DNA from: Bacteroidaceae bacterium
GTDB lineage: Bacteria > Bacteroidota > Bacteroidia > Bacteroidales > Bacteroidaceae
DNA: 64,000 bases
Assembly: GCA_016291905.1 (NCBI GenBank)
Contig: JAEEZS010000081.1
Location: forward strand, 1 to 64,000
Reading direction: 5' to 3'
In this document: positions 16,744 to 24,403 of the stretch, in pieces
How positions within the stretch are numbered: position 1 is the first letter of the stretch
Layout: each line of letters opens with the position of its first letter
The notes under the pieces: generated by a model
What the model saw: only the letters and a program-made list of their open reading frames with translations
Database searches by the model: none
Told to the model about the DNA's origin: nothing
Position numbers and translations under genes: made by a program

Positions 16744-17937
16744 TTATAAGTTACTCACCAATTTCTTTATCCTGCCAAGTGCCTCGGCAAGCTTCTCCTC
16801 TTTGGCGCAGAGCGAGATGCGGACATAGCGCTCGCCTGCGGAGCCGAAGATGAAGCCTGGGGTGATGAAGACGTGGGCTTCGTTCAGCACGCGCTCCGTC
16901 AGCTCTTCGGCGTTGGTGTAGCGCTCGGGGATGCGTCCCCAGAGGAACATGCCCACCTGCGCCGGGTCGAAGGTGCAGCCGAGTGTCTGCATGATTTCCT
17001 CGGCCACCTGACGGCGTTTGCGATAGAGGGTGATGTTGTTTTTCGTATGCCAGGCTGAACTGTTCTGGTAGGCCTTGGCAGCAGCCATCTGCATGGGGCG
17101 GAAGGTGCCGTTGTCGATGTTCGACTTCACCTTCAGAATCCAGCGGACGAACTCGGCATTGGCAGCCAGCAACCCCACGCGCCAGCCGGGCATGTTGTGG
17201 CTCTTGCTCATGGAGTTGAGTTCAATGCAGCATTCCTTGGCTCCCGGCACTTGCAGGATGCTAAGGGGCTTCTTGTTGAGTATGAGGCTGTAGGGGTTGT
17301 CGTTGACGATGACAATGCCCTTGCGGCGGGCGAAGTCCACGAGGCGCTCGTAGGTGGCGCGCTGGGCGGGAGCCCCCGTCGGCATGTGGGGATAGTTCGT
17401 CCACATCAGCTTCACGTTCGTCATGTCCATCTGCTCAAGGGCGTCGAAATCGGGCTGCCAGCCGTTCTCGGGCTTCAGGTCGTAATAGACGACTTTTTGA
17501 CCGAGCAGGCGAGAGAGAGAGGTGTAGGTGGGGTAGCCGGGATTGGGCACCAGCACTGTGTCGCCCGGGTTGCAGAAGGCAAGGGTGATGTGGAGGATGC
17601 CCTCCTTGGAGCCGATGAGCGGCTGGATTTCCGTCTGGTAGTCAAGCGCCACGTTGTACCAACGTTTATACCAGTCGGCCATAGCCTGACGCAGTTCGGG
17701 GATACCCACCGTGGGCTGATAGCCATGGGTGTCGTCGCGAAGGGCGTAGCGCATGAGGGTGATCGTGGTTTCGGGCGAAGGGGGCATGTCGGGGCTGCCA
17801 ATGGCGAGGCTGATGATGTCCTCTCCCTGCGCGTTGCGTTGCGCAATCTCCTTCAGCTTGCGGCTGAAGTAGTATTCACTCACTAAGCCGAGACGGTCGG
17901 CGGGACGGATTGTCGTGGGGTTTTCAGTCTGCTTCAT
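16744..17937 (-). CDS. Class I aminotransferase, probably aromatic/prephenate
   Basis: A PLP-dependent fold-type I aminotransferase (397 residues from the ATG at 17937; a TTG nine bases upstream is less likely). The lysine that binds PLP lies in SMSKSHNMPGWRVG; NPGYPTY and VNDNPYS are further family motifs. It sits in an operon between pheA and the DAHP synthase/chorismate mutase gene, so it most likely makes Phe and Tyr from their keto acids or transaminates prephenate. Family-level similarity to LL-diaminopimelate aminotransferases is also plausible. Its start overlaps the end of pheA by 14 bases, implying translational coupling. Confidence 0.85.
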   Translation of the reverse strand: MKQTENPTTIRPADRLGLVSEYYFSRKLKEIAQRNAQGEDIISLAIGSPDMPPSPETTITLMRYALRDDTHGYQPTVGIPELRQAMADWYKRWYNVALDYQTEIQPLIGSKEGILHITLAFCNPGDTVLVPNPGYPTYTSLSRLLGQKVVYYDLKPENGWQPDFDALEQMDMTNVKLMWTNYPHMPTGAPAQRATYERLVDFARRKGIVIVNDNPYSLILNKKPLSILQVPGAKECCIELNSMSKSHNMPGWRVGLLAANAEFVRWILKVKSNIDNGTFRPMQMAAAKAYQNSSAWHTKNNITLYRKRRQVAEEIMQTLGCTFDPAQVGMFLWGRIPERYTNAEELTERVLNEAHVFITPGFIFGSAGERYVRISLCAKEEKLAEALGRIKKLVSNL

Positions 17938-18754
17938 ATTCTCCAAGTATGCTGATTTGACGTGTTAACGGACGGATGGCTTCAATGCTCTGACGATAGC
18001 GGGCGTAGTCGCTGAAAGTCATATCGACGTAGAAGAGGTACTCCCATTCGTGTCCAATGATGGGGAGTGATTGTATCTTGGTCATGTTGATGTCGTAGTA
18101 GGAGAGGACGCTCAGCACGTGGCTCAGCTCGCCCTTCTCGTGAGGGACGCTGAAGACGATGCTGCTCTTGTTGGAGCGGCGGACGTCGCGCAACGTGTCG
18201 GCGTTCCAGGGGTCGCTGAGGCAAAGGAAACGGGTGAAGTTGTGCTTGTTGTCCTCGATGGCTTCGCGCACCACTTTCATGCCGTAGATGGGTGCGGCCT
18301 CCTTGGAACAGATGGCGGCATGGCCGTGGAGCTGTTGGCGGCTGATGGCTTCGGCGGCTCCGGCGGTGTCGTCGGTCTCCACAATCTTGCAGCCGGGGAA
18401 CTGCTTCAGGAATCCGCGGCATTGCATCAGCGCCACGGGGTGCGAATTGATTTCGCGGATGTCCTGTTCGTCATCGTCGGGAAGGCAAAGCAGGCTGTGC
18501 TCGATGTGAATCTTTTTCTCGCCGATGATGGTGAGCTGGCTGGCGCGCAGCAGTTCGTAGTTGTGGAGCAGGCTGCCCGCGATGGTGTTTTCGATGGCTA
18601 CCATGCCGAGTAGGGCAGGGTCTTTCTTCATCGCGTCGAAAAGATCCTCGAACGTGTTGCAGCAGACCAGTTCAACTTCCTCACTACCGAAGAACTTCCG
18701 CGTGGCGATGTCGTGGAACGAGCCTTTGATTCCTTGTATGGCAACTCTCTTCAT
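17924..18754 (-). CDS. pheA: Prephenate dehydratase with ACT domain
   Basis: A 276-residue enzyme converting prephenate to phenylpyruvate. The catalytic part shows GIKGSFHDIATRKFF, VAIENTIAGSL and the NKHNFTRFL segment carrying the essential Thr-Arg-Phe. The C-terminal ACT domain begins GELSHVLSVLSYYDINM, where the usual ESRP allosteric motif reads QSLP, so feedback by Phe may be altered. A good ribosome site (AAGGAAAT) precedes the ATG. First structural gene of the aromatic operon, directly downstream of a Phe/Tyr leader peptide and attenuator. Confidence 0.93.
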   Translation of the reverse strand: MKRVAIQGIKGSFHDIATRKFFGSEEVELVCCNTFEDLFDAMKKDPALLGMVAIENTIAGSLLHNYELLRASQLTIIGEKKIHIEHSLLCLPDDDEQDIREINSHPVALMQCRGFLKQFPGCKIVETDDTAGAAEAISRQQLHGHAAICSKEAAPIYGMKVVREAIEDNKHNFTRFLCLSDPWNADTLRDVRRSNKSSIVFSVPHEKGELSHVLSVLSYYDINMTKIQSLPIIGHEWEYLFYVDMTFSDYARYRQSIEAIRPLTRQISILGEYEAD

Positions 18755-18792
18755 ATTTCCTTAATTTTATTTTCCTTTTTATAATGCTTGAC

Positions 18793-18827
18793 AAAAAAAT
18801 CCCGCTTCACGAGGAGTGGAGCGGGAT
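18793..18827 (-). terminator. Attenuator terminator of the aromatic operon
   Basis: On the minus strand arms ATCCCGCTCCAC (18827-18816) and GTGAAGCGGGAT (18810-18799) form a 12-position stem with one C-A mismatch and a 5-base loop, followed by a run of seven T. It lies 39 bp before the pheA start and after the leader peptide, so it would stop transcription before the structural genes. Confidence 0.85.
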
Positions 18828-18875
18828 GTTATCTTTTTAGCATTGTCTGGTGTACACGCTGTTCCGCTTCACTCC
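18813..18875 (-). promoter_or_regulatory. Antiterminator pairing of the attenuator
   Basis: The segment overlapping the leader-peptide stop (18875-18864, GGAGTGAAGCGG) is a copy of the 3' arm of the terminator and can pair with its 5' arm (18824-18813, CCGCTCCACTCC) over 12 positions with one mismatch. A ribosome stalled on the Phe/Tyr codons leaves this segment free and prevents the terminator; a ribosome at the stop codon covers it and lets the terminator form. Confidence 0.75.
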
Positions 18876-18931
18876 CTTTTGAGGGTAAAGTAATAGTAAT
18901 AAAAGTAGAACTTCTGCGTGTCAGTCAACAT
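18869..18931 (-). CDS. pheL-like: Aromatic leader peptide (Phe/Tyr attenuation)
   Basis: A 20-codon frame on the minus strand, starting MLTDTQK and continuing with eight consecutive aromatic codons, FYFYYYYF (3 Phe, 5 Tyr), then TLKRE and TGA. It is preceded by a purine-rich ribosome site (GAAAGAAAAG) and a promoter 32 bp upstream, and followed by a terminator. The codon run would sense charged tRNA-Phe and tRNA-Tyr, the two end products of the operon that follows. The peptide itself probably has no further function. It was found by reading the sequence because it is too short for ordinary gene finding. Confidence 0.88.
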   Translation of the reverse strand: MLTDTQKFYFYYYYFTLKRE

Positions 18932-18962
18932 TGCTTTTCTTTCGTTTTGTTATTTTCGGCTG

Positions 18963-18991
18963 CAAAGTTACAACAATTTTTAATTCGCAAA
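18963..18991 (-). promoter_or_regulatory. Promoter of the aromatic operon
   Basis: Minus-strand -7 box TAACTTTG at 18963-18970 with TTTG at 18988-18991, 17 bp upstream (slightly short spacing). Transcription would start about 25 bp before the leader peptide. Confidence 0.7.
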
Positions 18992-19029
18992 GCAATTTTT
19001 GCTGTTTTTTTTCATAAAACGGCAAAAAA

Positions 19030-19680
19030 TCATTGTACTTCCTCTTCCGCTGCCTTTTTCTTCTTCCTTTTTGACTTTATGACAAGGTAGGCGATGGCGA
19101 GGACCACAAGCGCAAAGAGTCCGTAGCCGACTTCGTGGGAGTACTTCGTGACGGTGTCGACAAGCTGGTCCTCGGGAATGATGCGCTGCAGATAGTAGCC
19201 GAGGGCAGCGAGGAAGCAGTTCCATATGCCGGCACCGAGGGCGGTAAAGGCAAGGAAACGTCCGTAGGGCATCTTAGCCAGACCGGCAGGGATGGATATG
19301 AGGTGGCGGATGACGGGGATGAGACGCCCGATGAAGGTGGAAATAGCCCCGTGCGCATTGAAGTAGCGCTCGGCCCTCTGCACTTTCTCCTTGCTGAGCA
19401 GGAACAGGTGGCCCACCTTGCTGTCAGCAAAGGCATAAACGATGGGCTTGCCTACAAACAGCGAAACGGTGTAGTTGATAGTGGCACCCAGGCAGGCTCC
19501 GATGGTAGCAAAGAGAATGAGCAGAAAGACGTTCAGCTCGCCCGTGGCAGCCGCATGATAGGCAGCCGGAGGGACGACGATTTCAGACGGAATGGGGAAC
19601 ACCGTGCTCTCGAGGGTCATCAGGAAAAGTACGGTATAGTAATTAAGGTGGGCAAGGCACCATTGAATGAAGGCGGACAT
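19030..19680 (-). CDS. DedA-family membrane protein
   Basis: A 216-residue inner-membrane protein of the DedA/SNARE-associated family, implicated in flipping undecaprenyl phosphate or phospholipid carriers. Visible marks are the early acidic-proline stretch ESTVFPIPSE, GATINYTVSLFVGKP, and the conserved FIGRLIPVIRHLISIPAG with its two essential arginines. The C-terminus is a Lys/Glu tail. It is encoded 25 bp after the TPR gene on the same strand and probably shares its transcript. The AT-rich stretch that follows holds the promoter of the next operon. Confidence 0.9.
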   Translation of the reverse strand: MSAFIQWCLAHLNYYTVLFLMTLESTVFPIPSEIVVPPAAYHAAATGELNVFLLILFATIGACLGATINYTVSLFVGKPIVYAFADSKVGHLFLLSKEKVQRAERYFNAHGAISTFIGRLIPVIRHLISIPAGLAKMPYGRFLAFTALGAGIWNCFLAALGYYLQRIIPEDQLVDTVTKYSHEVGYGLFALVVLAIAYLVIKSKRKKKKAAEEEVQ

Positions 19681-19705
19681 AGCGTTCTTTGATGAATTTT
19701 GGGGA

Positions 19706-20608
19706 TTACTTTTTCTTCATCCGTATTTTGCAAATCTCCAGTTTGGCTTGGATGAAGTCGGTATCGATAGAGGGTGGGGAAGCGACGGTTGCATTGGCAT
19801 AGTTCTCCAGCGCCGACTGATAGAGCCGGTAGGCTTCGGCATAATGCCCCAGCGCGAAGTGGCAGTCGCCCATGTTCTGCTCCGAAAGAATCTCGTCGGG
19901 ACGGATAGCCTTCACGTAGTCGTAGGCATCCAGTGCCTGAGTGAAATCGCCGAAGTCGTGCAGAATGTCGCCAAGTATTCCCCACGAACGGGCATTGTAA
20001 GGGTCGCTGTCAATAAGGCGGTTGGCAAGGTCGATAGCCTCGCGAGCACGTCCCTGTAAGGCGTAGCAAAGTGCTGAAGCGTCGAGGATGGCAGGGTGGT
20101 CGGGATGCTCTTTGAATGCGCGTTCAATCCATTGGTTTGCCTGCTCGAACAATTCCTCACGGCTGTGCTGGCTGATGATGGAGCTATAAAAACCGGGGTC
20201 GTTGTCGGCCTGACGCAAGGTGCGCTCATAGGCTTTCTCCGACAAGGCGATGAGTCCATCCCTGTATTTGGGATCGGCACATTGGTTGGCCCTGTGCAGC
20301 AGGATATCGCTGGCAAGCAGATTCACCTCGGGCTCGTCGTTAAACTCCAGGCTGTTGACGATGTTGGCCGCAGCCTCGTAGTCGCCCTGATAGATGCGCA
20401 GCCGTGCTTCAGCCATGACGATATCGGTATTGGCAGGATAGAGGCGGCGGGCGAAGCGGATAGCCTTGTCGGCATCGTCGTCGCGCTCTTCCTCCATATA
20501 CCAGTCAATGATGTCGAGCATGTCGTCGGCATCAAAGTAGGCTTTCTTGCCCGATGAAACGGTTTTTTCGTAGCGTTGGAGGATGTCCTGGAATTCGTTG
20601 TCTATCAT
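19706..20608 (-). CDS. Tetratricopeptide-repeat protein
   Basis: A 300-residue, cytoplasmic-looking protein without a signal peptide, built of helical TPR-type repeats (for example GDYEAAANIVNSLEF, AREAIDLANRLIDSDPYNA, GHYAEAYRLYQSALENY). Such proteins are interaction scaffolds; no partner can be named. The start codon overlaps the stop of glnS by four bases (ATGA), so it is translated in coupling with the tRNA synthetase. Conserved neighbours of this kind are common in Bacteroidales but the role is unknown. Confidence 0.8.
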   Translation of the reverse strand: MIDNEFQDILQRYEKTVSSGKKAYFDADDMLDIIDWYMEEERDDDADKAIRFARRLYPANTDIVMAEARLRIYQGDYEAAANIVNSLEFNDEPEVNLLASDILLHRANQCADPKYRDGLIALSEKAYERTLRQADNDPGFYSSIISQHSREELFEQANQWIERAFKEHPDHPAILDASALCYALQGRAREAIDLANRLIDSDPYNARSWGILGDILHDFGDFTQALDAYDYVKAIRPDEILSEQNMGDCHFALGHYAEAYRLYQSALENYANATVASPPSIDTDFIQAKLEICKIRMKKK

Positions 20609-22338
20609 CCTTTAGGCTTGAAGGAGTCTTTGAGTGATACGGTGCGGTTGAAGACGAGGTGGTCGGGCGTAGAACTCTTGTCGGTGCAGAAGTAGCCGAT
20701 GCGCTGGAACTGGAAATGGTCGAGCGGCTGGGTATTGGAAAGGAATTCCTCCACATAGCAGCAGGGGCGCACCTCCAGCGAATTTGGATTCATCATCTGC
20801 TTCATGGCTTCCACCACATCGAGCCCTGTCTCGCGCAAGCGAGCCAGTTCGTCACGTGGATTCTCGGCCAGCCACAGACGGTCGTAGAGGCGCACTTCGG
20901 CCTGAACGGCATGTGCCACGCTGACCCAGTGGATGGTGCCGCGCACACGGCGGTTCGATTCGCTTTCACCCGTTTTGGTGTTAGGGATGTATTCGCAGTA
21001 GATTTCCTCCACGCGGCCCTCGGCGTCCTTCTTGCAACCGGTGCAAAGGACGATGTAGGCGTTCTTAAGGCGCACCTCCTGTCCGGGGGTGAGGCGGAAG
21101 TATTTCTTCGGAGCATCCTCCATGAAGTCCTCGCGCTCAATCCACACTTCACGGCTGAAGGCAATCTGGTGTGTGCCGGCCTCGGGGTCTTCGGGGTTGT
21201 TGATGGCATCGAGAAGCTCCGTCTTGTCCTCGGGGTAGTTGGTGACGATGAGCTTGACGGGATCGATGACGGCAGCCACACGGGTAGCCCTACGGTTGAG
21301 GTCTTCGCGGCAGGCCGACTCCATGAGCGCCATGTCGTTCAGCGCGTCGTAGAGCGTGTAGCCAATCTTATCCACAAACAGCTTGATGGCCTCGGGGGTG
21401 TAGCCACGGCGACGATAGCCGCAGATGGTCGGCATACGGGGATCGTCCCAGCCATCCACCATGCCGTTCTGCACAAGCGCCAGCAGGTTGCGCTTGGAGA
21501 GCAGGGTGTAGTTGAGGTTGAGCTTGTTGAACTCACGCTGCTTGGGGCGGTTATCATCAAGGTCCTCGCCCTTCTTGAGCCAGTCGATGAAGAGGTCGTA
21601 GAGGGGGCGATGGGGCACGAACTCCAGCGTGCAGAGGCTGTGGGTGACGCCTTCGAAGAAGTCGCTCTGCCCGTGCGCGAAGTCGTACATGGGATAGGCT
21701 TTCCACTTGTCGCCGGTGCGGTGGTGGGGCGTCTTGACGATGCGGTAGATGATGGGGTCGCGGAAGAGCATGTTGTTGTGGCTCATGTCGATCTTGGCGC
21801 GAAGCACCATTGAGCCCTCTTCCAGTTCGCCGCTGTTCATCTTCTCAAACAAGGCGAGGCTCTCCTCCACGGGGCGGTTGCGATAGGGGCTCTCGATGCC
21901 GGGCTGCGTAGGCGTACCCTTCTGCGAGAGGATGACGTCCTGCGGCTGCTCGTCGATGTAGGCCTTGCCCTCCTTGATAAGCTCTACGGCAAAGTCCCAG
22001 AGCTGCTGGAAGTAGTCGCTAGCATAGAAGACGTTTGCCCACTGGAATCCCAACCAGCGGATGTCCTCCATGATGGCATCGACGTACTCCACGTTCTCTT
22101 TCGTGGGGTTGGTGTCGTCGAAACGCAGGTTACAGATGCCGCCATAGCGTTCGGCAATGCCGAAGTCCATACAGATGGCTTTGGCGTGGCCGATGTGGAG
22201 ATAGCCGTTAGGTTCGGGCGGGAAACGCGTTTGGATGCGTCCTCCGTTCTTGCCCTCAGCAAGGTCCTGCTCGACAATCTGCTCAATGAAGTTAAGACTC
22301 CTTTTCTCCTGATTCTCCTGTGTGACGATTTCTGCCAT
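20605..22338 (-). CDS. glnS: Glutaminyl-tRNA synthetase
   Basis: A 577-residue class I synthetase. The HIGH motif appears in FPPEPNGYLHIGHAKAI near residue 40, and the KMSKS equivalent in LLSKRNL near residue 280; the C-terminal half forms the anticodon-binding beta barrels (ERED and FFRLTPGQEVRL). Length is that of the family. It charges tRNA-Gln directly, so the organism does not need to rely only on the amidotransferase route. Two promoters precede it (22397-22428 and 22563-22594), with a large hairpin between them. Confidence 0.95.
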   Translation of the reverse strand: MAEIVTQENQEKRSLNFIEQIVEQDLAEGKNGGRIQTRFPPEPNGYLHIGHAKAICMDFGIAERYGGICNLRFDDTNPTKENVEYVDAIMEDIRWLGFQWANVFYASDYFQQLWDFAVELIKEGKAYIDEQPQDVILSQKGTPTQPGIESPYRNRPVEESLALFEKMNSGELEEGSMVLRAKIDMSHNNMLFRDPIIYRIVKTPHHRTGDKWKAYPMYDFAHGQSDFFEGVTHSLCTLEFVPHRPLYDLFIDWLKKGEDLDDNRPKQREFNKLNLNYTLLSKRNLLALVQNGMVDGWDDPRMPTICGYRRRGYTPEAIKLFVDKIGYTLYDALNDMALMESACREDLNRRATRVAAVIDPVKLIVTNYPEDKTELLDAINNPEDPEAGTHQIAFSREVWIEREDFMEDAPKKYFRLTPGQEVRLKNAYIVLCTGCKKDAEGRVEEIYCEYIPNTKTGESESNRRVRGTIHWVSVAHAVQAEVRLYDRLWLAENPRDELARLRETGLDVVEAMKQMMNPNSLEVRPCCYVEEFLSNTQPLDHFQFQRIGYFCTDKSSTPDHLVFNRTVSLKDSFKPKG

Positions 22339-22396
22339 AAAACTCTAATATAGTGAACAATTGGCGTTCCAGCGTAAGCTAATGCTGAAAACGGTT

Positions 22397-22428
22397 GCAA
22401 AGATAGTGCACGTCGAGCGAAAAACCAA
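22397..22428 (-). promoter_or_regulatory. Proximal promoter of glnS
   Basis: Minus strand: TTTG (22425-22428), 20 bp, TATCTTTG (22397-22404). This is a consensus Bacteroidetes promoter 58 bp before the start codon. Confidence 0.8.
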
Positions 22429-22471
22429 ATATATTAAACTTTTTCAAGAAGGGGAATTGGTTTTTAAGGGA

Positions 22472-22509
22472 AATAGTTAAGGGCCTCTTCACAGAGACCC
22501 TTAACTATT
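22472..22509. terminator. Long palindrome upstream of glnS
   Basis: Arms AATAGTTAAGGG (22472-22483) and CCCTTAACTATT (22498-22509) pair perfectly; after one mismatch a further CTCT/AGAG closes the stem to leave a 4-base loop. It could end the nucleosidase transcript or act as a leader structure in RNA from the distal glnS promoter. There is no T run. Confidence 0.5.
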
Positions 22510-22562
22510 CTAATAGGTATTAGTCTTTTAAGGTAAAAAGATTGTTTTTAGGATAACGGCAG

Positions 22563-22594
22563 CAAAGGTACGGTGGTTTTTTGATGTGACCAAA
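22563..22594 (-). promoter_or_regulatory. Distal promoter upstream of glnS
   Basis: Minus strand: TTTG (22591-22594), 20 bp, TACCTTTG (22563-22570). Both boxes and the spacing match the consensus. RNA from here would begin near 22556, run through the palindrome at 22472-22509 and then into glnS. Confidence 0.7.
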
Positions 22595-22608
22595 CTTTTT
22601 TATATGTC

Positions 22609-23184
22609 CTACAACATATTTTTGAAGAAAAACCAAGCCGCAATTTCCCAAACAAGCGGTTGAACTTGCTGCTGGCAGACGGTTGCCCAGTCGCCCAACG
22701 AGCCGCTGCCGTCATCGGAAATCACCTTTACAATGCTCAACGAGTGCACATTAGCATCGCGGCATGTTGCGAGTAGCCCTTCGCTCTCCATGTCAAAACA
22801 GGTGTTAGGGATGTGAAGTTCAGGGTGAGGGCTATCAGGCGAAACAAATTCGTGCACACAAACAATTTCTCCCTTCGGATAGTCTGACGGGAGGGATGGA
22901 TAGCCCGTTTCGCATTGTACTGTGTGCAATACAGGCAGGGTGTACGAGCCTGCTGAGCCTGCCAACAGCACATCTGCTTCGTTGAACATCCCTTGCTCCT
23001 TCATTTTTTCAAAGGAGGGAAGGGCCTCCTGTAACCCGATGCCCACAATGGCTACCGTGTCGTCTCCACGCACATAGAGCGTGGGACGTTCGTCCTTTCC
23101 GGTGATGCGCTGGAAGCCGTTTTTTTCAAGCCTCTTCAGCCCGATTTCATAGGGATGGGCAACAATCAAAACTTTTCTGCTCAT
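22609..23184 (-). CDS. Nucleoside phosphorylase-superfamily protein
   Basis: A 191-residue protein with the features of the MTAN/PNP fold: GDDTVAIVGIGLQEA, LLAGSAGSY, and the late DMESEGLLATC followed by VKVISDD, matching the conserved acidic and Asp residues that bind ribose and purine. Its short length and sequence place it near 5'-methylthioadenosine/SAH nucleosidases or futalosine hydrolase; the exact substrate is not clear. It has its own promoter and is divergent from the YccF gene. Confidence 0.7.
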   Translation of the reverse strand: MSRKVLIVAHPYEIGLKRLEKNGFQRITGKDERPTLYVRGDDTVAIVGIGLQEALPSFEKMKEQGMFNEADVLLAGSAGSYTLPVLHTVQCETGYPSLPSDYPKGEIVCVHEFVSPDSPHPELHIPNTCFDMESEGLLATCRDANVHSLSIVKVISDDGSGSLGDWATVCQQQVQPLVWEIAAWFFFKNML

Positions 23185-23205
23185 TTCCTTTTTCTATTTT
23201 GTCGG

Positions 23206-23237
23206 CGAAGATAGGCGATTTCCTTCATTTTTGCAAA
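23206..23237 (-). promoter_or_regulatory. Promoter of the nucleosidase gene
   Basis: Minus strand: TTTG (23234-23237), 20 bp, TATCTTCG (23206-23213; one mismatch to TAnnTTTG). The start codon is 22 bp downstream. Confidence 0.6.
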
Positions 23238-23252
23238 TTTTCGGCGTGGGAG

Positions 23253-23283
23253 TTGTGCAAAAATAGAAAAAGGAGTATTTTTG
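23253..23283 (+). promoter_or_regulatory. Promoter of the YccF gene
   Basis: TTG (23253-23255), 20 bp, TATTTTTG (23276-23283). The start codon ATG is 19 bp after the box, so the transcript has a very short leader. Confidence 0.7.
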
Positions 23284-23301
23284 TGGGCAAAAAATCGAAC
23301 G

Positions 23302-23670
23302 ATGAAGACAATTGGCAATTTCCTTTGGTTCATATTAGGCGGTTTCCTGGTGGCCCTGATGTACTGGATTATCGGGTTCCTCTTTTGCATCACCATCATC
23401 GGCATTCCCTTTGGGGCGCAGTTGATGAAGTTCGGCACCTTTGCCCTATGGCCTTTTGGCCGGAAGGTGGAGGATGGAGAAAGCATGACGGGATGCCTGA
23501 ACATCATTTTCAATGTTCTTTGGATTATTCTGGGCTGGTGGGAGATTGCTGCCACACATGCCGTGTTCGGCCTGATCTGTTGTGTCACCATCGTGGGCAT
23601 TCCCTTCGGCATGCAGCACTTCAAGCTGGCTTGGCTGTCGCTGTTGCCGTTCGGTAAACGGATAGTGTAA
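23302..23670 (+). CDS. yccF: YccF-family inner-membrane protein
   Basis: A 122-residue protein made of two copies of the YccF domain, each ending in a glycine-proline phrase (CITIIGIPFGAQLMKFG and CVTIVGIPFGMQHFKLA). Four or so hydrophobic helices place it in the inner membrane. Function in the family is unknown. The frame is open from TTG 23281, but that base lies in the promoter box; the ATG at 23302 is the start. Confidence 0.88.
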   Translation: MKTIGNFLWFILGGFLVALMYWIIGFLFCITIIGIPFGAQLMKFGTFALWPFGRKVEDGESMTGCLNIIFNVLWIILGWWEIAATHAVFGLICCVTIVGIPFGMQHFKLAWLSLLPFGKRIV

Positions 23671-23706
23671 AACTTCGTGCTTTTAACTCTTAATTCTTAA
23701 CTAAAG

Positions 23707-24390
23707 TTGTTCTCTTCCTTATTATATTACTATCTTGGCGAGGAGGTGACAGCCTTCTCGACGGAGCGTGGGGCAGAGCTGCCCATCCCTGTGGTGCAGG
23801 CTCACCAGGTGCATGGTGACGAGATTGCCTATGTCGATTCCCCTCGGCTCACGCGCGAGGATTTGGAGGGGATTGATGCCCTGATTACCGATGTGCCAGG
23901 CGTTGCCATTGGGGCCCGCACGGCCGACTGCATTCCCGTCTTGCTTTACGACCCTGTCCATCGTGCCATTGCTGCCGTACATGCCGGATGGCGTGGGACC
24001 GTCCTGCACATCTCGGCAAAGGTGTTGCGCGAAATGGCATCGCGTTTCGGTACCGTTCCTGTGGATGTCCGCGCTGTTATCGGCCCAGGCATCGGCCCGG
24101 ATAATTTCCAAGTAGGGGAGGAGGTGGTGGAGGCATTCCGCGAAGCCGGATTCTCTATGGAGCGGATTTATTCTTTTAATGGCCCACGTATTCCAGACAC
24201 CATGCGAGGCGGACATCATATCGACCTTTGGGAGGCCAACCGCTGGCTGCTGATGAAAAGCGGGCTTCGGTATGCCAACATTCATATCGCCGGCATTTGT
24301 ACGTATGCCATGAACGACAGGTTCTACTCGGCGCGTCGCGAGGGCATCCATTGCCCGCGCATCATCTCTGCCATTCGGATGAATCCCTAA
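23707..24390 (+). CDS. pgeF: PgeF/YlmD-family purine nucleosidase (laccase-domain)
   Basis: A 227-residue protein of the Cu-oxidase_4/YfiH-LACC1 family. Metal-site residues are visible in QAHQVHGDE, RTADCIPVLL and AVHAGWRGT. Members remove purine bases from nucleosides and act on misincorporated peptidoglycan precursors in E. coli. There is no ATG: a TAA at 23698 lies three codons upstream, so translation must start at TTG 23707 or possibly GTG 23746; the TTG keeps the usual N-terminal length before the FSTERG phrase. It lies 36 bp after yccF and 13 bp before the glycerate kinase gene, probably one operon. Confidence 0.85.
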   Translation: MFSSLLYYYLGEEVTAFSTERGAELPIPVVQAHQVHGDEIAYVDSPRLTREDLEGIDALITDVPGVAIGARTADCIPVLLYDPVHRAIAAVHAGWRGTVLHISAKVLREMASRFGTVPVDVRAVIGPGIGPDNFQVGEEVVEAFREAGFSMERIYSFNGPRIPDTMRGGHHIDLWEANRWLLMKSGLRYANIHIAGICTYAMNDRFYSARREGIHCPRIISAIRMNP

Positions 24391-24403
24391 TCGCCAACCC
24401 CGT

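Noticed and set aside
18755-19029. T-box or riboswitch ahead of pheA
   Set aside because: No T-box sequence or conserved aptamer seen; the Phe/Tyr leader peptide and competing hairpins explain the region better.
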